From Marine Group II euryarchaeote MED-G33 (GTDB lineage Archaea > Thermoplasmatota > Poseidoniia > Poseidoniales > Thalassarchaeaceae), in assembly GCA_949538655.1 (NCBI GenBank), contig CATISE010000141.1, positions 1 to 9,060 of the forward strand: a stretch of 9,060 nucleotides of DNA, written 5' to 3'. Under the pieces are notes generated by a model. The model did not search any database. It worked only from the letters and a program-made list of their open reading frames with translations, and was not told where the DNA came from. Position numbers and translations under genes: made by a program. Every line of letters begins with the position of its first letter. Position 1 is the first letter of the stretch. Positions 4,430-9,060 of the stretch are shown here, piece by piece.

Positions 4430-7002
4430 TTTAATGCTCGGAACTCACATTTGCATGCTGGACACCGGGCTCTAACCGGCCGTCGGTCATATGGGACTTT
4501 GAGTTTCTGTTCACAATCTGGACATTTGATGACATCATCCGATGAAGAAGACGACTTTTCTTCTTCAGGTTCGGGCTCGGACATCTCTTCAGCAACCTCA
4601 TCACTGGATTCGAACTCCTCTTCCGACTCAGTTTCTTCGGTGTCTGAAGGGTCAGGGGGTAGTTCCTGCGTGGCCACCACTGGGAACGTTTGTGCGCAGG
4701 CTGGACAACGTGCAGAACCACTGTATGTCGCCGGCACCCGGAGCCTTTGATCACAAGCTGGACAGGCAACCTCGACCTTTTCAGCAACTACTTTTTCTGG
4801 AGATTTTTTCGGCTTTTCCTTCCGTTCACCACGCTCTCGACGGGAGAGCAATGGTTCACCCGCACGCGCACGCATGACCGTTCGTGTAACAAGTCCAATG
4901 AACAAACCCGCGAGAGAGCCATACAGAATTGACATCCAATCAATGGTTGCATCGGCCTCTACTGTATCATCCACTTGAGAAAGGAATGAAGCCGAACCGG
5001 TTACATCCGTGTGTGGTGTTTGCCAAATCAAACTCAAATCAACTACAGAACCCTTGGGCCATTTGATTTCGATTTCCCCGTTTACAGTCTCACCGGATTC
5101 CACAGGGTCGACATCAGATGAGGAACCGGACACGGGCCACAAAACCTCGCCATCTCTCTTCATGTCAATGAGCATGATTGTACCCGCCAAAGTATCCGCA
5201 TTCCCATCATTCAACAATGAATAGGATATGGTCACATCATCACCAGGGGCTGGGGATTCAGGAGATATTGAATCGATGATGACCGATACAACAGGATTTG
5301 GGTATACCAAAGTGATTTGATCTTGCGCAACCGTGGAAGAGACCCAAGAAATCGGCGTCAACTCGACCCAAACATCAGACGAAGAAGTTGGATGGCCCAA
5401 ATTATAGTTCAAAGTCCGTTGACCAGGGGATAGGAAAATCTCTGTTGAAATTTGAGTCGCTTCACCAGATGTGGTCGTTGTACCTAGTTCAAATAACACA
5501 AGACGACCTTCGCCTGCTGACAGTAGTGTCGTCACTTCGATTGAAAGACCATCTTGCAAAGTCCACCCATACGAGGATATGCTGGAATCAAGAGATTGTG
5601 AGGGCTGGATGGTGAGGATCAATGAACCTGACAAATCATTTGCAACCAAACTATCTTGACTCACGACCCGCCATTCAATCATTCTCTCTCCAGAAATACT
5701 GGTGATGTATTGTGAGCCCAGCTCAAGGCTACTTCCAACCTCAAGTACTCGAGATTCAAGTAAGGACCAATCACCCATGTCATTTCCATCTGATGATCCC
5801 TCTCTGACCTCGAGGGACCCCGTTCCAGAGAAATCACCACCGTTGTGAATTAAAATTGCAAGTGGTGCAGGGTCCCCAACATGGAATGGGCCACCGGTTA
5901 CTGTAAGGCCATCACCTCCAGCCCTCATTAGATGGCCGGCCGGCATATCGTAAACATGGGCCGAGGTGATCAAGGAATCGAAATGAATTCTTGTGGAATT
6001 TGCGATTTGACACTCAATGACTCCCGGCCGAACATCGATGCTGACATTCCATGTCAGATTGCCATTTGTGGGAATCAAGAGACTTGATGAGTAGATTTGA
6101 ACCCCAATTGGGTAATCACAAGAAATCGATCCTGAGAAATTGGATTCACCTAGATTTTCAACCAATATAGTCCAGTTAATTGTCTCTGACAGGTCTGGTG
6201 TATATGTTTCTGGAGTCATCGAAAGAATCGGACGGGCCAATGGAGGTGGACCGATATCGACACCCATTGTTTCAACATCTACAACTGATTGGTTGTAGGA
6301 CAATTCGATTGAAATCTGACTTGTCCCTTCAAACAACGGCCCGATCGTGAAATTGACAACACTGGTTGTCAATCCTACAACATTGACAACCTGAGTTGAA
6401 AAAAGAGAATTTTCAAGAAAAATTGTGGCATTCCCCTGCCATGCTACATCTCCTGAGTTACTCACTGTAGCAACTACCCAAGCGTGATCTCCATCGCGCA
6501 GGGAGGTATTCCCACTAGGCTCCCCATGAGACGGGTCAAATGAAACGATTGACCAAACGCTCGGGGTATCTAAGGACGCATTGCCTGGAGACAAACGCTG
6601 TACAAACACTTGGAATTGGGAAACATTGTTTTCGAAATTGGTTCCGACATCCCCCCACAATTGGAATGACAATGTGTGTGTCCCGAGGGGGACATCCGAT
6701 ATGTCAAATGTCTCAGAAGAGGATTGCCCAGCTGAGAGAAATATACTGCGATTATCCAAAGCCAACGGTGTGTTGTCTTCTGCCGTGAAGGTCATCTCAA
6801 CAAAACCAACTGAATTCACACCATGGGCAACGATATCGATGCTAATATTGACATCGCCCGATCCAACTTCCTGATCACCGATGATGTTGAAACTATCACC
6901 TGACAACAAAAGCCCCCCCCCTGATGCTGCTGCGAGGGGCATGGAGGAACACATGAGCAAGAGGGTAACCACCCAAATTCCACGTCCATGACCTATGGTC
7001 AT
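4423..7002 (-). CDS. Exported Ig/CARDB-like surface protein with membrane anchor and two cytoplasmic zinc ribbons
   Basis: The protein has 859 residues from the ATG at 7002. An N-terminal signal peptide (basic MTIGHGRG, hydrophobic IWVVTLLLMCSSMPL, then AAAS) is followed by about 650 residues of beta-rich, Ser/Thr/Asn-rich ectodomain with many N-x-S/T sequons, typical of glycosylated archaeal surface proteins. Repeated Ig/CARDB-like units can be made out around 145-250, 255-345, 358-470 and, most clearly, 575-665 (SISPESPAPGDDVTISYSLLNDGNAD). One transmembrane helix (about 687-709, MSILYGSLAGLFIGLV) precedes a basic stop-transfer stretch. The cytoplasmic tail has two zinc ribbons, Cys747/750/766/769 and Cys827/830/847/850 (CPxC-x15/16-CPxC), joined by an acidic, serine-rich linker (about 781-824). 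An upstream in-frame TTG at 7029 would add nine residues before the signal peptide and is less likely. It is the first gene of the operon. A run of nine G follows the signal peptide. The exact role is unknown; adhesion, envelope structure or signalling are all possible. Confidence 0.93.
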   Translation of the reverse strand: MTIGHGRGIWVVTLLLMCSSMPLAAASGGGLLLSGDSFNIIGDQEVGSGDVNISIDIVAHGVNSVGFVEMTFTAEDNTPLALDNRSIFLSAGQSSSETFDISDVPLGTHTLSFQLWGDVGTNFENNVSQFQVFVQRLSPGNASLDTPSVWSIVSFDPSHGEPSGNTSLRDGDHAWVVATVSNSGDVAWQGNATIFLENSLFSTQVVNVVGLTTSVVNFTIGPLFEGTSQISIELSYNQSVVDVETMGVDIGPPPLARPILSMTPETYTPDLSETINWTILVENLGESNFSGSISCDYPIGVQIYSSSLLIPTNGNLTWNVSIDVRPGVIECQIANSTRIHFDSLITSAHVYDMPAGHLMRAGGDGLTVTGGPFHVGDPAPLAILIHNGGDFSGTGSLEVREGSSDGNDMGDWSLLESRVLEVGSSLELGSQYITSISGERMIEWRVVSQDSLVANDLSGSLILTIQPSQSLDSSISSYGWTLQDGLSIEVTTLLSAGEGRLVLFELGTTTTSGEATQISTEIFLSPGQRTLNYNLGHPTSSSDVWVELTPISWVSSTVAQDQITLVYPNPVVSVIIDSISPESPAPGDDVTISYSLLNDGNADTLAGTIMLIDMKRDGEVLWPVSGSSSDVDPVESGETVNGEIEIKWPKGSVVDLSLIWQTPHTDVTGSASFLSQVDDTVEADATIDWMSILYGSLAGLFIGLVTRTVMRARAGEPLLSRRERGERKEKPKKSPEKVVAEKVEVACPACDQRLRVPATYSGSARCPACAQTFPVVATQELPPDPSDTEETESEEEFESSDEVAEEMSEPEPEEEKSSSSSDDVIKCPDCEQKLKVPYDRRPVRARCPACKCEFRALKR
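6913..6921 (-). repeat. Homopolymer G9 tract (C9 on plus strand) just after the signal peptide
   Basis: Nine consecutive G on the coding strand encode three glycines (SGGGLLL) immediately after the predicted signal-peptide cleavage region of the surface protein. Gain or loss of one base would shift the frame near residue 30 and abolish the protein, so this is a candidate slippage site. It is also a classic spot for sequencing error. Confidence 0.9.
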
Positions 7003-7037
7003 GTATGTGCTCGGCCAGTTACAGTTCAAGACCCTTG

Positions 7038-7047
7038 CCTAAATTGG
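7038..7047 (-). promoter_or_regulatory. Weak candidate TATA box for the minus-strand operon
   Basis: The minus strand reads CCAATTTAGG, centred about 40 bases before the ATG at 7002. Placing transcription start about 26 bases downstream gives a leader of roughly 14 bases and puts the TTG at 7029 outside the transcript. The match to an archaeal TATA box is only fair. Confidence 0.25.
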
Positions 7048-7064
7048 GCACCCGAATCGCTGAA

Positions 7065-7072
7065 CCTTTATG
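7065..7072 (+). promoter_or_regulatory. Candidate TATA box for the plus-strand coiled-coil operon
   Basis: CCTTTATG resembles an archaeal TATA box. A start about 26 bases downstream would lie near 7095, a few bases before the ATG at 7103, giving an almost leaderless mRNA. The ATG at 7070 lies inside this box, which argues against it being the translation start. Confidence 0.35.
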
Positions 7073-7089
7073 CGGAACCCGTGGTTCCG
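7073..7089. promoter_or_regulatory. Perfect 7-bp-arm inverted repeat in the divergent promoter (candidate operator)
   Basis: CGGAACC-CGT-GGTTCCG is a perfect inverted repeat with a three-base centre. It lies directly after the TATA-like box and before the predicted transcription start of the plus-strand operon, where a bound protein would block RNA polymerase. A further GAACC half-site lies at 7062-7066 and GGAAC at 7089-7093. It does not resemble the AT-rich DtxR consensus. Confidence 0.45.
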
Positions 7090-7102
7090 GAACTCGTTCT
7101 GC

Positions 7103-7915
7103 ATGAATGTTTCAGACCTTCTCGCCCTCGGACCGGAGGAACTCGCTTCTAAGATTCTAGAGCGTCGAAAGTTTCTGGCTGAAGCATTGCCTGGAATCGA
7201 GAAGGCAATGTCTGAAGATGCCGATACCCTGTCTCCAGAAGTCGAAAAATTGCGATTGGCAAGAGACATGCACTCAAATCGTATTGCTGAATTGAAAAAA
7301 CGGCGGAATGATGCACAGAAGGAAGCACGCGAATTACTCAAGCAAACACGAACAATCAGGTCCAAATTGGAAGAGGCAGGTGGGCTCAAAAATCTCGACC
7401 CGAAATGGGCGAAAGCCAAACTCGAAGAATCCCTTCAAGCGATTGAAGACAAAATTGAGAAGGAGGCCTTGTCACTAACAGATGAACGACGATTGATTTC
7501 AGAAAGGAAGGCCTTACTGAAAAAGAATGAGGAATGGTTAGATCAAAGGAAGAAGAGCAACCCCGAGATGGCTGAATACGTCGATTCAAGCAAAAAAATG
7601 CAGAAACTCTTCACCCAAGCTGACAAACTGCATCAGGAAATGCTAACACATGTCGAGAAAAATGAGCCGATTCATGCTGAATTTATTGAGAAGCGTTCCG
7701 AACTACGGAACTCGATTCGTCAACTAGAGCGGGCCCGTGCGCTGATCAAGCAATCAGGATCCGCGATCTCCTTCTGGGAAAATACAAGCAAAGACGGTTT
7801 TGATAAATTACTAACTGCGGCAAAAGATGTCGAGTCTGGTGGGAAATCCACCGTGCTTCGTAGAAATGCTGAGCTACCAATTTCCATAAAACCAAGCGGT
7901 GGTGAAGAAGAATGA
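7103..7915 (+). CDS. Coiled-coil protein, archaeal COG1340-like (first of the plus operon)
   Basis: The protein has 270 residues from the ATG at 7103 (MNVSDLLALGPEELASKIL). The upstream ATG at 7070 would add eleven residues encoded by the inverted repeat and a TATA-like box, so it is rejected as start. It is soluble and helical, with coiled coil over about 45-95 and 105-220. COG1340-like landmarks are a segment near residues 103-140 (LEESLQAIEDKIEKEALS, then LTDERRLISERKALLKK), a hinge SNPEMAEYVDSSKK, then ADKLHQEMLTHVEKNEPIHAEFIEKRSEL. That last segment parallels GDRLHEAFLECRKQADEIH in the protein at 1023-2066. The C-terminus (DGFDKLLTAAKDV, then a Gly/Glu end) lacks the basic SGAARG tail of the other two. 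It overlaps the next gene by four bases (ATGA), so the two are probably made together, perhaps as partners. The function is unknown. Confidence 0.88.
   Translation: MNVSDLLALGPEELASKILERRKFLAEALPGIEKAMSEDADTLSPEVEKLRLARDMHSNRIAELKKRRNDAQKEARELLKQTRTIRSKLEEAGGLKNLDPKWAKAKLEESLQAIEDKIEKEALSLTDERRLISERKALLKKNEEWLDQRKKSNPEMAEYVDSSKKMQKLFTQADKLHQEMLTHVEKNEPIHAEFIEKRSELRNSIRQLERARALIKQSGSAISFWENTSKDGFDKLLTAAKDVESGGKSTVLRRNAELPISIKPSGGEEE
7901..7905 (+). promoter_or_regulatory. Ribosome binding site for the second coiled-coil gene
   Basis: GGTGA lies six bases before the ATG at 7912, inside the end of the upstream coding region. With the ATGA stop/start overlap, this supports translational coupling and fixes the start at 7912. 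Confidence 0.5.
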
Positions 7916-8922
7916 GTGGTGGCAAGAAAAAGCACCATTCAGAACCAAAAAATGGTTTGTTTGATGATTTGGAAAGTCTATCTGATTCAGAAATCAGTGA
8001 ACGACTTGAATCCCTCAAAGCAACGGCCACTGCAACGGGGGAGCAGCAACGCAGGGTTAAACAGGAGCGAGATGCAGAAATCACCTTGGTTCAATCATTA
8101 CGAGATATTCAGGAATCGAATCGGGGATTCAGTAAAGAGAGGAATGGCCTGCTTACAGAATTCCGCAAGATTCGGGATGAGGCGAATAAAGTCAAATCCG
8201 AACGAGATACAGTCAATGAAAATGTACCCCCTCCACTCGAAATAATTGAGCAACGATTGATTGAAACTCATCGCCGACTTGCAACCATCCCCCATGATTT
8301 GTCTAAAATGCCCAACCGCAAGCATGAAACGAAATTATTCTCATTCTTCTTTGAGCTGAAAGCAATGCATTCACAGAAATTAATTGGGAACCAATTGCAC
8401 CAGAAATACATCGAATTGTTACGGAATCAAAAAAACAAACTGCAACAACTGGATAAGCTGAATGACGAAAAAAAATCAGTCGCGGAAGAAGCACGTGAAG
8501 AATTGCCAAACCAAAAAGCAAACCCGAAGGAAATTCGCAAGCTGAATGAGCGAATTGCTAAGATGCTTGAAACAATCAATACGCACCGATCCGAACTCAA
8601 GGGCATCAAACGTGAAATCGGACGCTTGGAGGCCTACACCAGGGTTCGGAAAAAGGGCAACAAAGGGAACCGTGGTAGACGAAAAATTCAGCCTAGGCTG
8701 GATGAAGTTAAGGCCAGGGCGAACAGTGGAAAGTCCTTGTCTATGGAAGATTTTAGTGCATTATTGGGCAGTGGAAGCTTACTCGATTCACTGAAAGAAA
8801 AAACAAAAACAAAATCCGAACAAAAATCCGAACCCAAAAAACGTCGACCGAGACAATCGGGTGCCGCACGTGGGAAAAGACGGACATTGAGTCCCGAAGA
8901 AAAGGAAAAACGGCGCAGGTGA
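7912..8922 (+). CDS. Coiled-coil protein, archaeal COG1340-like, with basic SGAARG tail
   Basis: The protein has 336 residues and is soluble and very charged. After a basic start (MSGGKKKHH), coiled coils cover about 28-105 and 155-240. Between them, residues 107-150 (LEIIEQRLIETHRRLATIP, then KHETKLFSFFFELK) occupy the place of the family's characteristic mid-segment, and NQLHQKYIELLRNQ follows. A basic patch (247-258, KKGNKGNRGRRK) comes next. Residues 270-291 (NSGKSLSMEDFSALLGSGSL) match a motif I associate with the C-terminal end of archaeal COG1340 proteins: Gly-x-x-Leu, acidic, Phe, Leu-Leu, Gly. The tail is Lys/Arg-rich with RQSGAARGKRR, shared with the protein at 1023-2066. Near-repeated KSEQKSEPK comes from an 11-12 base direct repeat (about 8808-8835). 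The basic tail suggests nucleic acid or ribosome contact, but that is inference. It is coupled by overlap to the gene before and by a ribosome site to the gene after. Confidence 0.9.
   Translation: MSGGKKKHHSEPKNGLFDDLESLSDSEISERLESLKATATATGEQQRRVKQERDAEITLVQSLRDIQESNRGFSKERNGLLTEFRKIRDEANKVKSERDTVNENVPPPLEIIEQRLIETHRRLATIPHDLSKMPNRKHETKLFSFFFELKAMHSQKLIGNQLHQKYIELLRNQKNKLQQLDKLNDEKKSVAEEAREELPNQKANPKEIRKLNERIAKMLETINTHRSELKGIKREIGRLEAYTRVRKKGNKGNRGRRKIQPRLDEVKARANSGKSLSMEDFSALLGSGSLLDSLKEKTKTKSEQKSEPKKRRPRQSGAARGKRRTLSPEEKEKRRR
8917..8922 (+). promoter_or_regulatory. Ribosome binding site for the gene starting at 8927
   Basis: AGGTGA overlaps the TGA stop of the coiled-coil gene and ends four bases before the ATG at 8927. 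This is the main sign that the short open frame at the window end is a real, coupled gene. Confidence 0.5.
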
Positions 8923-8926
8923 TTGC

Positions 8927-9060
8927 ATGGACGGGCTAAGGTGGATCCCGGCATCGAACCTCAAAAATTGGAGTGAATCTCGACTGGAAAATATCCGCCA
9001 ATTGATTATTCAAACAACAGGTGAATCCTACCAAACACTACGCCTCAGGAAGTTGCCATT
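8927..9060 (+). CDS. Start of an unidentified gene, cut by the window end
   Basis: An open frame runs from the ATG at 8927 to the last base with no stop (44 full codons, beginning MDGLRWIPASNLKNWSES and later GESYQTLRLRKLP). It begins four bases after the preceding stop and has AGGTGA in the right place, so it is likely the third gene of the plus-strand operon. The part visible looks soluble and helical, with a conserved-looking Trp-rich start. It has no signal peptide or membrane segment. I cannot name a family from this much. Confidence 0.6.
   Translation, partial: MDGLRWIPASNLKNWSESRLENIRQLIIQTTGESYQTLRLRKLP

Noticed and set aside
4241..4750. Plus-strand open frame of 169 codons opposite the regulator and surface-protein 3' end
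   Set aside because: It lies fully antisense to two well-supported genes. Its serine-rich translation mirrors the acidic/serine linker codons read in reverse, and it has no ribosome site or recognisable motif.
6947..6952. Possible lipoprotein cysteine in the surface-protein signal peptide (LLLMC)
   Set aside because: Met at -1 does not fit the usual Gly/Ala/Ser before a lipobox cysteine, and an ordinary AAAS cleavage region follows.
7003..7029. In-frame TTG start at 7029 for the surface protein
   Set aside because: The extra nine residues sit in front of a textbook signal peptide starting at the ATG at 7002, and the TTG lies upstream of the inferred transcription start.
7070..7102. In-frame ATG start at 7070 for the first plus-strand coiled-coil gene
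   Set aside because: This stretch overlaps a TATA-like box and the inverted repeat, and the added residues (MRNPWFRNSFC) do not resemble the rest of the protein.
7039..7419. Minus-strand open frame of 126 codons in the divergent region
   Set aside because: It overlaps the 5' half of the coiled-coil gene, and its Arg/Ser/Phe-rich translation is typical of a shadow of a Glu/Lys-rich gene.
1..9060. CRISPR arrays, tRNA/rRNA genes, insertion sequences, attachment sites
   Set aside because: I saw no regularly spaced repeats, no cloverleaf-like or rRNA-like stretches, no transposase or integrase motifs, and coding sequence fills nearly all the window.

Overview
The window looks like part of an archaeal chromosome. 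The best guess is a marine Thermoplasmatota lineage such as Marine Group II (Poseidoniales), but no 16S or ribosomal gene is present to prove this. The clues are an archaeal-type PdxS with an insertion, a DtxR/IdeR-type metalloregulator, a large Ig/CARDB-like surface protein with cytoplasmic zinc ribbons, three archaeal coiled-coil proteins resembling COG1340, TATA-like boxes at the right distance from starts, and a mix of leaderless-looking starts and GGTGA-type ribosome binding sites.

Layout: (1) 1-728, plus strand: the 3' part of pdxS (PLP synthase, synthase subunit), cut by the window edge exactly at the codon of its Schiff-base lysine. (2) 729-7002, minus strand: a probable five-gene operon read right to left. 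It starts with a surface protein (signal peptide, beta-rich ectodomain, one membrane helix, two zinc ribbons inside), followed by a DtxR-family regulator, a five-helix membrane protein, a coiled-coil protein with a basic tail, and a small acidic helical protein. The first three genes overlap by 1-4 bases. The operon's last stop codon abuts the pdxS stop codon with no gap (TGA|TCA). (3) 7003-7102: a divergent promoter region with TATA-like elements for both directions and a 7-bp-arm inverted repeat. (4) 7103-9060, plus strand: two more coiled-coil proteins with an ATGA overlap, then the start of a third gene that is cut off by the window end.

How it may fit together (inference): the minus-strand operon couples an exported sensor or adhesin-like protein, whose cytoplasmic end carries two Cys4 sites, to an iron/manganese-type regulator and an unknown membrane protein. 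Members of one coiled-coil family lie on both sides of this module. Two of them share a basic SGAARG tail encoded by different codons, which points to selection on the peptide. No CRISPR, mobile element, tRNA or rRNA was seen. There is no gene-free stretch longer than about 100 bases.
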